This document shows, piece by piece, positions 1 to 7,079 of a stretch of 17,698 nucleotides of DNA. The translations under genes were made by a program, and so were the position numbers. Source of the stretch: Phycisphaerae bacterium. Its GTDB lineage: Bacteria; Planctomycetota; Phycisphaerae; JAAYCJ01. The notes below the pieces were generated by a model that searched no databases, was not told the DNA's origin, and was given only the letters and a program-made list of their open reading frames with translations. The stretch spans positions 1-17,698 of the forward strand of contig JAAZAW010000278.1 of NCBI GenBank assembly GCA_012514125.1, given 5' to 3'. How positions within the stretch are numbered: the first letter of the stretch is position 1; every line of letters starts with the position of its first letter.

Positions 1-10
1 ATGCGGGCAT
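1..10 (-). CDS. Start of a gene running off the left edge
   Basis: On the minus strand an ATG at 10-8 opens a reading frame (Met-Pro-Ala) that leaves the window after three codons. It is preceded by a near-perfect Shine-Dalgarno sequence, AAGGAG at 22-17, six bases before the ATG. This is the best ribosome binding site in the window, so a real gene start is likely. Nothing can be said about the product. It lies 206 bases downstream of the PilZ gene on the same strand. Confidence 0.55.
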
Positions 11-16
11 GACTCG

Positions 17-22
17 CTCCTT
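17..22 (-). promoter_or_regulatory. Strong Shine-Dalgarno for the left-edge gene
   Basis: The minus strand reads AAGGAG followed by CGAGTC and then ATG. The spacing of six bases is ideal. This is the main evidence for the partial gene at the left edge. Confidence 0.6.
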
Positions 23-216
23 CTTAAAAAACTCAATCTTTCAATGCCGATGAACCCCTTGGGATTCCACCGGCGACCGTATTGAAATTGTTACCGGATC
101 GCCCTGAAAAGTCCACTAAAATTTCAAGGCGGCCCGGGGGAAAGTGCGGCCGTTAAAGAACAGGATGGGAAAGTTTTTTCGAAATTTCCGGACACCCCCG
201 GCAACTATATTATTAT

Positions 217-531
217 TTATGTAAATTGCACCGCGACGGACTGATTGCCTTCCAGAATAGACTGCCCGCGATTGACGCGGACAACTTTGGCAGAGAAGAC
301 TTTATTGGGATATTGGGGTTCGTCCTTGTTTTCAGGCGTCGGAAATTTTATTTCGATTTTTTCATTTAAGCGGATGGGTACCGTTAAGGGAAGCTGAATC
401 AAAGCACCGGAAACCGAAATATTATCACTGCGACCGGTGTAATTTCTTTGAGTGCTCTCATGCCAGAAGTTTACAGGCCAATCGAGTTTATAACGTTTGG
501 CGATACGGCGTTCATTATCGGCAACCACCAT
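217..531 (-). CDS. PilZ-domain protein (putative c-di-GMP receptor)
   Basis: A 104-residue protein that is essentially one PilZ domain. It has the two c-di-GMP signature motifs: RxxxR near the N terminus (R9-IAK-R13) and N-x-S-x-x-G (N37-I-S39-V-S-G42), with the usual beta-barrel spacing. PilZ proteins bind cyclic di-GMP and change the activity of partners in motility, adhesion or exopolysaccharide output. There is no second domain, signal peptide or membrane segment, so it is probably a cytoplasmic stand-alone adaptor. The ATG is preceded by GAGGGA eight bases upstream. It has its own sigma70-like promoter just past the lpxD stop, so it is probably transcribed separately from lpxD. The partner is unknown. 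Confidence 0.88.
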   Translation of the reverse strand: MVVADNERRIAKRYKLDWPVNFWHESTQRNYTGRSDNISVSGALIQLPLTVPIRLNEKIEIKFPTPENKDEPQYPNKVFSAKVVRVNRGQSILEGNQSVAVQFT

Positions 532-578
532 GGGCAGGTCCCTCGTTAATTTAATATAACCACATCTCGAAATAATTT

Positions 579-606
579 ATTATAGTTATCGGTACAACGC
601 AATCAA
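579..606 (-). promoter_or_regulatory. Sigma70-type promoter for the PilZ gene
   Basis: The minus strand reads TTGATT (606-601), a 16-base spacer, then a perfect TATAAT (584-579). The predicted start is near 572, giving an untranslated leader of about 40 bases before the PilZ ATG at 531. It lies between the lpxD stop and the PilZ gene. Confidence 0.6.
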
Positions 607-630
607 TACTTGACTTGATGGCATTAATTT

Positions 631-1725
631 TTACTTTTGGGAACCCTTTTCCAGGTCTTCAATGCGTTTTTGAAGTTCTTTGAGCTGATCGCGCATTTCA
701 GGAAGCCTGCTTACCATCAAGATTTGCCGTTTGGCGTCCTGGATGGGGACGGCGGGCTGTCCCAAAAGAATTTCGCTGTCTTTGACGTTATTAATTATCC
801 CTGCCTTGGCGCCAACCTGGACACCATTCCCGATGCTGATATGACCGACAACTCCAACCTGACCGCCGAGAACGACATGATGGCCTAATTTGGTCGAACC
901 GGCGATTCCAACTTGTGCGACGAGCAGGCAGTGAGGTCCGACCGACGAGCCATGACCGATGGCGATAAGATTGCTGGTTTTGGTCCCCTTGCCGATAACG
1001 GTGCTGCCCATAGTTGCGCGGTCAATGGCACAGTTGGCGCCGATCTCGACATCATCATCGATGACGACATTTCCGATTTGCGGGATTTTGTGATGGGTTC
1101 CCTTGTAAGTCGCATAACCAAAGCCGTCTTCACCGATGACCGTTCCGGAATGGATGGTGACGCGGTTTCCAATGACCGTATCGTCATACACAGTGACGTT
1201 TGGGTAAAGAATGACGTTATTGCCGATAGTGGTATTCGGGCCGATGAAACACCCCGGATAAATGACGACGTTATCGCCGATTGTGACGTTTCGGCTGATG
1301 GTTATATTGTTGGCAAGGGCGGGATTTTCACCGATTTTCGCGGAAGGATCGATTTTGGCCTGCGGATCGATGCCGGTAAACGGATGTTTCCGATGGCCAT
1401 GGATAAGCTCGACCAGAAGACACAGGGCATAGTACGAATCATCAACCTTAAGCTGAGCCAATCGTTCCGGCGCGGACATGGTTTCGGGCAAAATGATGGC
1501 GTCGGCGTTCGTTTCATCGATAAGTTTGATATATTTTCGATTGGCGAGAAAAGTGATATCGTTCGGACCGGCGTCTTCGAGCGTATTGACGCGGACGATT
1601 AGCGTATCGGGATTACCGACCAGCACGACGCGCAAGCCTTTATCTGTCAAATACTGAGCCAATTGGCCGATGGTGAATTCTTTTCCATCGGTATGCGATG
1701 TCTTATTTTGTTTTTTTGTGTCCAT
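631..1725 (-). CDS. lpxD: UDP-3-O-acylglucosamine N-acyltransferase LpxD
   Basis: LpxD adds the second (N-linked) acyl chain in lipid A synthesis, moving a hydroxyacyl group from acyl-ACP to UDP-3-O-acylglucosamine in the cytoplasm. The N-terminal LpxD domain (about residues 15-115) is followed by a long left-handed beta-helix of hexapeptide repeats (about 120-310) and a short C-terminal coiled coil. The conserved GEDGFGYA segment (about 198-205) and the block around the likely catalytic His (about 258, in IAIGHGSSVG) match the family; E. coli has IAHN at that point. I chose the ATG at 1725-1723, with GGGA about ten bases upstream, over an in-frame TTG two codons earlier (1731) that is too close to the same site. 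No other lipid A gene is adjacent. A strong terminator separates it from the upstream oxidoreductase. Confidence 0.95.
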   Translation of the reverse strand: MDTKKQNKTSHTDGKEFTIGQLAQYLTDKGLRVVLVGNPDTLIVRVNTLEDAGPNDITFLANRKYIKLIDETNADAIILPETMSAPERLAQLKVDDSYYALCLLVELIHGHRKHPFTGIDPQAKIDPSAKIGENPALANNITISRNVTIGDNVVIYPGCFIGPNTTIGNNVILYPNVTVYDDTVIGNRVTIHSGTVIGEDGFGYATYKGTHHKIPQIGNVVIDDDVEIGANCAIDRATMGSTVIGKGTKTSNLIAIGHGSSVGPHCLLVAQVGIAGSTKLGHHVVLGGQVGVVGHISIGNGVQVGAKAGIINNVKDSEILLGQPAVPIQDAKRQILMVSRLPEMRDQLKELQKRIEDLEKGSQK

Positions 1726-1829
1726 TTCCAAATATTCCCGAGTAAAAATATCAGCGTATCAACTCGTCCAAGTCAGATCAAGAGAGAAAACGAAAATAGC
1801 AGTCTGCTTTGGATATTCCTCTGTGCAAG

Positions 1830-1864
1830 AAAGAGGGTGTGCTTTTGTTGGGCACACCCTCTTT
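1830..1864 (-). terminator. Strong hairpin terminator between oxidoreductase and lpxD
   Basis: A perfect 13-base-pair inverted repeat (arms 1830-1842 and 1852-1864; AAAGAGGGTGTGC against its complement) with a nine-base loop. It lies 62 bases past the stop of the oxidoreductase gene and upstream of lpxD, both on the minus strand. T-rich sequence flanks it on both sides, so it may work in either direction. It probably ends the DUF547-peptidase-oxidoreductase transcript. Confidence 0.8.
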
Positions 1865-1926
1865 ATTTTAAACAACGAACACATTTTCTTGCGGCCGAAA
1901 CTCTTGAACAAGTTATGAAACCTGTT

Positions 1927-3105
1927 CTAAATATCGGCTTTGATCAGGTAGTCGTCGGCATCTTTTCCGAGACGTTCATTGATATAGTCGTTCATGTCGA
2001 TGATTTCACCGATGAAGACACCACCGTCAGGCGATTTTTTGCCTCGCTCGAGGCTTGTATGGGTAGCCTGAGCAATAAGTGTGGCATAGAAACCGTCGCG
2101 ATCGGAAGGCTCGCGTTTCTGCAGATCGGCGTAATTTTTCCTGCCGTTATTTTTAAGGTCCAGGAGTTGCATCAATGCTTCACCGATGCTTTCATGGCCA
2201 TAGCCTGCGACGCCGTGGGCCGTATGACGGGTAAACATGGGATTAACGGTCTTATAGCCATGTTTTGAAAGTTCATACATACCGCGGTCGCGAGTATCGA
2301 CACGGATTTCACCGTTTTCGCATTGGAGATACAAGCCTTGCGTGGTGAGGTTGGGAGCGCCGTCCGGAAGATTCCACGAAAGGTTGAAGCTGATCGAAGC
2401 GCCGTTGCTGAAAATGACGTCGCTTTTAACAGCGTCGAAGGTATTGACGCCCATTTTGGCGAGAACCTGTTTATAGCCTGTGGCGCGAAGCTGGACGGGT
2501 TCCAGACCGGTGATATATCGGATCACATCGAAAAAGTGAACACCCAGGAACCAGACAGGGGAACTTTTTTCAGCGAAATTCGATTTGAAAAATCCCGGCG
2601 CGGGAATGGAAATCGTGTCCTGCATCCAGCAATAGCCGAACTGAACGCCGCCGTACCGCTTTTCTTCAATAAGGCGATATCGGGCTTCCTGGTGGGCGGG
2701 GTCTTCGCGTTTATGGAAATCGGTAATGACTCGTCGGCCTGTTTTTTTGGCGGTTTGGATAATTTTGTGGCATTCGCCGATATCCGTGGCGAGAGGCTTT
2801 TCAACCAGAACGTCACAGCCTTTCTCAAGAGCCTTACAGACGATGTCCGTATGAAGATGATCCGGCGTAACAACGACGACGGCATCGAGTTTTTCCTGGT
2901 CCAGCATCTTATCGATATTGGTATAGCCTGCCGGGACGTTGTATTTTTTCTGCCATTCGTCAAGACGTTCCTGGCTGACGTCGCACAGGGCGGCGACTTC
3001 GATGTTTGGCGTATAACGGCTGTTAAAATAGGTGGGCATGTGCGCAATTTCAACGAAACGTCCAAGTCCGACAACACCGATTTTTAATTTTCCTTCGAGA
3101 TTCAT
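1927..3105 (-). CDS. Gfo/Idh/MocA-family NAD(P)-dependent oxidoreductase
   Basis: A 392-residue protein of the Gfo/Idh/MocA family, which oxidise or reduce sugars, inositols and related polyols with NAD(P). The N-terminal Rossmann fold starts with G10-V-V-G13-L-G15. It is followed by the family motif E102-K103-P104, which carries the usual catalytic lysine, and by the second-domain signature GVHFFD with H190 and D193. No signal peptide was seen, so it is probably cytoplasmic. The ATG at 3105 has AGGA about eight bases upstream. It lies 92 bases downstream of the M20 peptidase gene on the same strand, with a hairpin-forming repeat between, and is followed by a strong terminator. The substrate cannot be told; in planctomycetes and relatives these proteins usually serve carbohydrate breakdown. 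Confidence 0.9.
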   Translation of the reverse strand: MNLEGKLKIGVVGLGRFVEIAHMPTYFNSRYTPNIEVAALCDVSQERLDEWQKKYNVPAGYTNIDKMLDQEKLDAVVVVTPDHLHTDIVCKALEKGCDVLVEKPLATDIGECHKIIQTAKKTGRRVITDFHKREDPAHQEARYRLIEEKRYGGVQFGYCWMQDTISIPAPGFFKSNFAEKSSPVWFLGVHFFDVIRYITGLEPVQLRATGYKQVLAKMGVNTFDAVKSDVIFSNGASISFNLSWNLPDGAPNLTTQGLYLQCENGEIRVDTRDRGMYELSKHGYKTVNPMFTRHTAHGVAGYGHESIGEALMQLLDLKNNGRKNYADLQKREPSDRDGFYATLIAQATHTSLERGKKSPDGGVFIGEIIDMNDYINERLGKDADDYLIKADI

Positions 3106-3141
3106 TCATTTTTCCTTTATCTAAATTTATTCCTATTGGCC

Positions 3142-3169
3142 CGGGTCCCTTCGACAAGCTCGGGGACCG
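3142..3169. repeat. Imperfect palindrome, likely interspersed intergenic repeat
   Basis: GGTCCC (3144-3149) pairs with GGGACC (3163-3168), and CGA (3152-3154) pairs with TCG (3160-3162), leaving a two-base bulge and a five-base loop. On the minus strand the core reads CCCCGAGCTTGTCGAAGGG. From memory this resembles a palindromic intergenic repeat seen in many unrelated bacterial genomes. It sits 29 bases past the M20 stop and may stabilise or end that message. Confidence 0.5.
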
Positions 3170-3197
3170 AAATAACAAAATTACAAAAACACACCTT

Positions 3198-4925
3198 TCA
3201 TTTCGTTGACTCGTCCCGTCCGGTGATCAGGCTCAGTGTCGCGAGGGTAATCATTTCCAGTCCCTTATGCAGGTCGCCGATGGCGATTCTCTCATGATCG
3301 CCGTGAGCATAAGCTGCATCGCCCGGACCAAACGTAACAGTATCAAAACCATTATTACCATAAATTCTGGCATCGCAACTCGCACGCCAGGCGACAGGCT
3401 CAGGCCAGGGCAAATTCATCATTTTATGGGCGGTCTCCATTGCCTTCATAGCCGGGCTATCAACGTCCGAAATGTAGGCTTCGTTATGAAGCATGTCGAA
3501 AGTCAGACGAATTCCCTGCGCCGAAACAGATTTTTTTGTCAATTGACTGTATCGTTCGAGTCCACGAACAGCAGCCTGCCGCATCCGATCCTGAAGCCCA
3601 GCCATCGGATGAACCGCCGTAAAGCCCACACCACCCGTAACGAGCAATTTCGTCGGATCAAACGCCTTTTCAGACAAAGCGACATGAGCTTCAATATCGC
3701 TATGTTCTTCCAGAACCGAAATGACACGGCTGAGGATATACCCCGATTTGATCAGGGCGTTATCGCACAAAAGAAGTGTGCTCATGTGTCCGCCGATACC
3801 GAAAATTTCGAGCTTGAAACCAGATTCCCCGTCTTGATCGATCGGCGTCAGACGATAATGCTCTTTCAGTTTAGGCTCATTTGTTTCGGGATTGATTTGT
3901 TTCGTTCGATCTTCGTAATGTTTTAAATATTCGTCCAAACCTGCCCGAATCGATTCGTGAAGTATCGCGGCGATTTTATCGGCAGACAAACTGCCGCTTT
4001 TAACCTTCAGGTCCCAGGCGGCGTAATCCTGAACGGTTGCCGGATGCTGACCGAAGGTATTCATCGAACCGAGATTGACATGGACATAACTTTTCGGGAA
4101 CAACGGCTCGTTGGTTTCATCGCGAAGTTTCTGCCCTTCTTGGGCGAACTCGACGAAAATGAAGGGAATCGCCTGAGCGGTGTTATAATCGGCGGGCAGG
4201 TTCATTTCCATCTTGAACCACATGGCGCCGCGATTGGCGGGGTATGCGATGCAACTGGTGGATTCGCAAATAATCGCCTGATAGTTTTTAAACCTTGGGT
4301 CCAGCATGGCCGAAAGGCTGCCGTTTCCGCCTGTTTCTTCCTCGATAACAAATTGATATACGCGAGGTTGAGCGGGCAGCGGACCGAATTTTTCTTCGAT
4401 TTCTGCCAGAAGTTTCATACTGGCAGCCAGTGTGGTCACCAATCCCTTGTCGTCGCAGGAACCTCGACCATGGACATAGGTTTCATCGACACGGGCGGGA
4501 TAAAACGGTGCCACCGTATCGACATGAGCGTTGAGCAGAACGGGCTTGCCGTTGTCTGAACTTTTTTTCGGTTTGACAACCGCAAAAAGATTGTACCGAT
4601 CTTTGTACACCTGTTCTGCCGGCAGACCATTGGGATGATCCTTGTCAGCCGTATAGTAGGGATGGGTGTAATAAGGATGTTTGGCGATTTCTGGATTGAT
4701 CGGTGATTTTTCGAAAGTGATATCCGACCCGGCGAATGATTGCAACCGGGTTTTCAGAATATCGAATACTTTGTGCTCGTTAGCACTGATAACGTCCAAA
4801 GGTTGGTCCGGTGTGTTGCGAACATTGATCATTTCGGTCAGCAGATCGATCATAAATTGACGATATTCCGAACTCTGCGACCGTTCACGAATGTATTCGA
4901 TAATTTGTTGAAAATCTTTTTCCAT
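3198..4925 (-). CDS. M20-family metallopeptidase (ArgE/DapE/carboxypeptidase G2-like)
   Basis: A 575-residue member of the M20 di-zinc peptidase/deacylase family, which hydrolyses dipeptides or N-acyl amino acids. The metal-site residues are visible in order: H134 and D136 (NAHVDT), D158 (GRGSCDDKG), the catalytic pair E195/E196 (IEEETGG), a further acidic ligand near CESTS, and a C-terminal His near HGDHE. It is longer than the usual 400-480 residues, with an extended N-terminal helical region and a long lid/dimerisation insert. No signal peptide was seen. AGGAG lies about ten bases before the ATG. It starts 33 bases after the DUF547 stop, suggesting one transcript. The exact substrate is unknown. 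Confidence 0.88.
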   Translation of the reverse strand: MEKDFQQIIEYIRERSQSSEYRQFMIDLLTEMINVRNTPDQPLDVISANEHKVFDILKTRLQSFAGSDITFEKSPINPEIAKHPYYTHPYYTADKDHPNGLPAEQVYKDRYNLFAVVKPKKSSDNGKPVLLNAHVDTVAPFYPARVDETYVHGRGSCDDKGLVTTLAASMKLLAEIEEKFGPLPAQPRVYQFVIEEETGGNGSLSAMLDPRFKNYQAIICESTSCIAYPANRGAMWFKMEMNLPADYNTAQAIPFIFVEFAQEGQKLRDETNEPLFPKSYVHVNLGSMNTFGQHPATVQDYAAWDLKVKSGSLSADKIAAILHESIRAGLDEYLKHYEDRTKQINPETNEPKLKEHYRLTPIDQDGESGFKLEIFGIGGHMSTLLLCDNALIKSGYILSRVISVLEEHSDIEAHVALSEKAFDPTKLLVTGGVGFTAVHPMAGLQDRMRQAAVRGLERYSQLTKKSVSAQGIRLTFDMLHNEAYISDVDSPAMKAMETAHKMMNLPWPEPVAWRASCDARIYGNNGFDTVTFGPGDAAYAHGDHERIAIGDLHKGLEMITLATLSLITGRDESTK

Positions 4926-4958
4926 GTGAACAAAACTCCTGACTTTAAAATAGTTAAT

Positions 4959-5807
4959 TTATTGATCAAGCGAACAGGACGGCTCTTCCTTTTCGTTGAG
5001 CGACCAATCGAACGAAATTTTTACAACGCGATATCCCAGGGCGGCGTTTAATCGTCGCCGCTGCGTTTCATCGGCAAAGTCTGCCAGGGCGTTGACCATC
5101 GATGCGCCGCTCGTTTTATATTTTTGACAATACCCTGCGATCCATCGGTCCTGAACGCGAAACAGGGCCTGCCCCAAACCCAAGGCGAAATTTTCATGAT
5201 CGACCCTGACCTGTGAGGAATCTTCGATGGCCCGGGCCACCGCCTGATCGAGCTGATGATCGATCCGTGAACCCTGAAAAACCTCGATCGACAACTTCGG
5301 ACTGCCCAGGGCAGGCAGCGATAATGCCGGTTCGACACGCGGATCATTCGCCCCTGCCTGTCGTGCCAGGTCCGCAATTTGAGCCAGCGTCAATTGCCGG
5401 GAATCGACCATCACACGAGTACTTTTTTCAAAATCTTTCCAGAACGATTTGACGGTTTGTGTCGGATACTTTTCAACGGCTGCGCGGAGCGCCGCGGCGT
5501 TATAGACATTAATCCAGAACGCCGTTTGTTCATTCGTTTCATTAAAAATTTCAGGTGTCGAGCATGGTCCAAGGTAGGCGAGCGAAACGATAAAGTCATC
5601 GAGTTCGCCAATATCGTCCTTGAGCTTTTTATACCGGACCAAACCGTCCCGAACATAGGCGTCCAGGGTCTTCTGATATCCGCTATAATCGATCCGTTCA
5701 GGCGCGTTCCCTTGCGTAGCCGGACGAACATCGATACGTCCACAGCCCATGAAGGTTCCTGCGAACAGGATTGATACTATCAGGCCTGTTATCGTTATTT
5801 TTGACAT
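4959..5807 (-). CDS. DUF547-domain lipoprotein
   Basis: A 282-residue exported lipoprotein. From the ATG at 5807 there is a short basic start, a hydrophobic stretch and a lipobox-like TFMGC, placing the lipidated cysteine at residue 22. An in-frame TTG at 5822 is possible but has a worse upstream context. The rest matches DUF547, a family of unknown function: F-W-I-N-VYNAAAL at about 97-107 and DPRVEPAL at about 155-162. In most relatives I recall, the second motif carries His and a nearby Cys that are absent here, so this copy may have lost a metal or catalytic site. It heads the probable operon with the M20 peptidase and the oxidoreductase and has a divergent promoter region upstream. Confidence 0.8.
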   Translation of the reverse strand: MSKITITGLIVSILFAGTFMGCGRIDVRPATQGNAPERIDYSGYQKTLDAYVRDGLVRYKKLKDDIGELDDFIVSLAYLGPCSTPEIFNETNEQTAFWINVYNAAALRAAVEKYPTQTVKSFWKDFEKSTRVMVDSRQLTLAQIADLARQAGANDPRVEPALSLPALGSPKLSIEVFQGSRIDHQLDQAVARAIEDSSQVRVDHENFALGLGQALFRVQDRWIAGYCQKYKTSGASMVNALADFADETQRRRLNAALGYRVVKISFDWSLNEKEEPSCSLDQ

Positions 5808-5866
5808 CGTCAATTTACCCAATCATTTTCGCGGTCTTTTCAGCCGATCTATACACGGTCTTTTAC

Positions 5867-5896
5867 ATAATACTCTATCACCGAAGGTTTAGACAA
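5867..5896 (-). promoter_or_regulatory. Probable promoter of the DUF547-peptidase-oxidoreductase operon
   Basis: The minus strand reads TTGTCT (5896-5891), an 18-base spacer, then TATTAT (5872-5867). The predicted start is near 5859, about 52 bases before the DUF547 ATG. The inverted repeat at 5884-5908 overlaps its -35 box. Confidence 0.45.
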
Positions 5897-5908
5897 CCGC
5901 GAAACCTT
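5884..5908. repeat. Inverted repeat over a -35 box, operator candidate
   Basis: AAGGTTT (5884-5890) and AAACCTT (5902-5908) are perfect 7-base arms around an 11-base spacer. The spacer holds the -35 hexamer of the minus-strand promoter. The spacing suits a dimeric repressor site, but no regulator gene is nearby. Confidence 0.35.
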
Positions 5909-6031
5909 GAATAGCAATTTCGGATCGTTGAATATTTGGACATCCCGAATTCTTTCAAAAGTTCAAAGACCTGATCTCGAAGATTTTGCCAGATTGATTT
6001 CAACAAAGCATTTTCAAACTTTAAAAGATTA

Positions 6032-6060
6032 TTGACAACATCTAAGGGGAATGTTAAATT
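6032..6060 (+). promoter_or_regulatory. Sigma70-type promoter for kdsB
   Basis: TTGACA (6032-6037, perfect -35), a 17-base spacer, then TAAATT (6055-6060) with a TG two bases upstream as in extended -10 promoters. The predicted start is near 6067. It may also serve pyrG, since kdsB and pyrG lie on the same strand. Confidence 0.65.
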
Positions 6061-6220
6061 TCGGTGAAATTGTATGATATGTCAGCTATCAGAGTTAAAT
6101 CTCTGGTTAAGAAGGTTTTGTTCTTGATGTGCAATCCTGATACCTGAGCTGATGGCTTTTTACTCGGTCGTAAGGTTTCGTTCCTGGCCGAAACGCTATG
6201 CAAATAGCGAATGTTTTGAA

Positions 6221-6973
6221 ATGGATGGTGCCGTTTTGACGAACGCAGTAGTGGTCATCCCAGCTCGGTTGGCTTCAAGTCGCTTCCCCGGGAAAATTCT
6301 CGCCTGTGAAACCGGCAAATATCTTATCCAGCACGTCTACGAACAGGCATGCAAGGCAAAAAAGATACAAAAGGTGATTATTGCCGCCGACGATGAACGA
6401 ACCATGTCGGCAGCGAAAAAATTCGGTGCGCCGGCAGTCATGACCGACCCGAATCTGCCCTCCGGCACCGATCGCGTCGCAGCGGTGGTCCGCGAGATGG
6501 ATGTTGACATCGTCGTCAACGTTCAGGGCGATGAGCCGCGAATGAAACCCGAAGCCATTGACCAGCTTGTCGATCTGATGACGGATGGAACACCAATGGC
6601 CACCCTCGCCACCCCCCTGGAATCGCAGGAAGAAATCGCCAATCCAAATTGCGTCAAAGTGGTGCTCAATAAAAATAATGACGCCATTTATTTTTCTCGC
6701 AGCATTATTCCTTTCCCGCGGGATGGGTTTAACGCCATGCCGCCGGATTGCCCCCATCTGCTGCATCTGGGCATCTATGCGTATCGCAAGGAACTGCTCC
6801 TGAAGCTCACGTCGCTGGAACCTTCACCCATCGAAAAGATCGAAATGCTTGAGCAACTTCGGGCACTCTGGAACGGCTATCGAATCAAGGTCGGCATCAC
6901 GCCCTATCGAACCCAGGGAATCGACACCCCGGAGCAGTATAAAATATTTGTAGATGAATTTTTACATCGGTGA
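6221..6973 (+). CDS. kdsB: 3-deoxy-manno-octulosonate cytidylyltransferase (CMP-KDO synthetase)
   Basis: KdsB joins CTP and KDO to give CMP-KDO, the activated sugar used for the lipopolysaccharide inner core. Family motifs run in order: VVIPARLASSRFPGK (11-25), PSGTDR (80-85), NVQGDEP (100-106, with metal-binding D104), IYFSR (157-161), HLGIYAYR (182-189), EMLEQLR (208-214) and GIDTPE (233-238, with the second metal Asp 235). I chose the ATG at 6221, giving 250 residues, the usual length. The frame stays open to an ATG at 6152, but those 23 extra residues have no counterpart in the family. No clear Shine-Dalgarno is present at either start. pyrG follows 106 bases later and makes the CTP this enzyme uses. 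Confidence 0.94.
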   Translation: MDGAVLTNAVVVIPARLASSRFPGKILACETGKYLIQHVYEQACKAKKIQKVIIAADDERTMSAAKKFGAPAVMTDPNLPSGTDRVAAVVREMDVDIVVNVQGDEPRMKPEAIDQLVDLMTDGTPMATLATPLESQEEIANPNCVKVVLNKNNDAIYFSRSIIPFPRDGFNAMPPDCPHLLHLGIYAYRKELLLKLTSLEPSPIEKIEMLEQLRALWNGYRIKVGITPYRTQGIDTPEQYKIFVDEFLHR

Positions 6974-7079
6974 TTTTACCGATATAATTACGGGTTAACT
7001 TTTTCTAATCGATTTTCAGGTTGATTATTTTTATAGTATATTAAAATTTTACATTTTTGATAAGATTGAGTTTTTAATC

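Larger units (their letters stand above)
5808..6220. other. Divergent intergenic region, DUF547 gene / kdsB
   Basis: About 410 bases with no supported gene. It holds a minus-strand promoter (5867-5896), a plus-strand promoter (6032-6060) and an inverted repeat (5884-5908). The plus transcript would have a long leader of about 150 bases, containing a weak CAGAG/CTCTG stem near 6090-6105. The frame of kdsB stays open back to an ATG at 6152, but those extra residues do not resemble KdsB. Confidence 0.6.

Noticed and set aside
913..1602. 229-residue plus-strand open frame
   Set aside because: Antisense to the clear lpxD gene; its repetitive Asp/Ile pattern mirrors the hexapeptide repeats.
1740..1800. 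lpxD promoter upstream of its start
   Set aside because: TTGATC or TTGGAC can be paired with weak -10 boxes, but none is convincing.
7021..7060. TTGATT with TAAAAT as a pyrG promoter
   Set aside because: Spacing of 16 is allowed but the region is almost pure A/T, so such matches are expected by chance.
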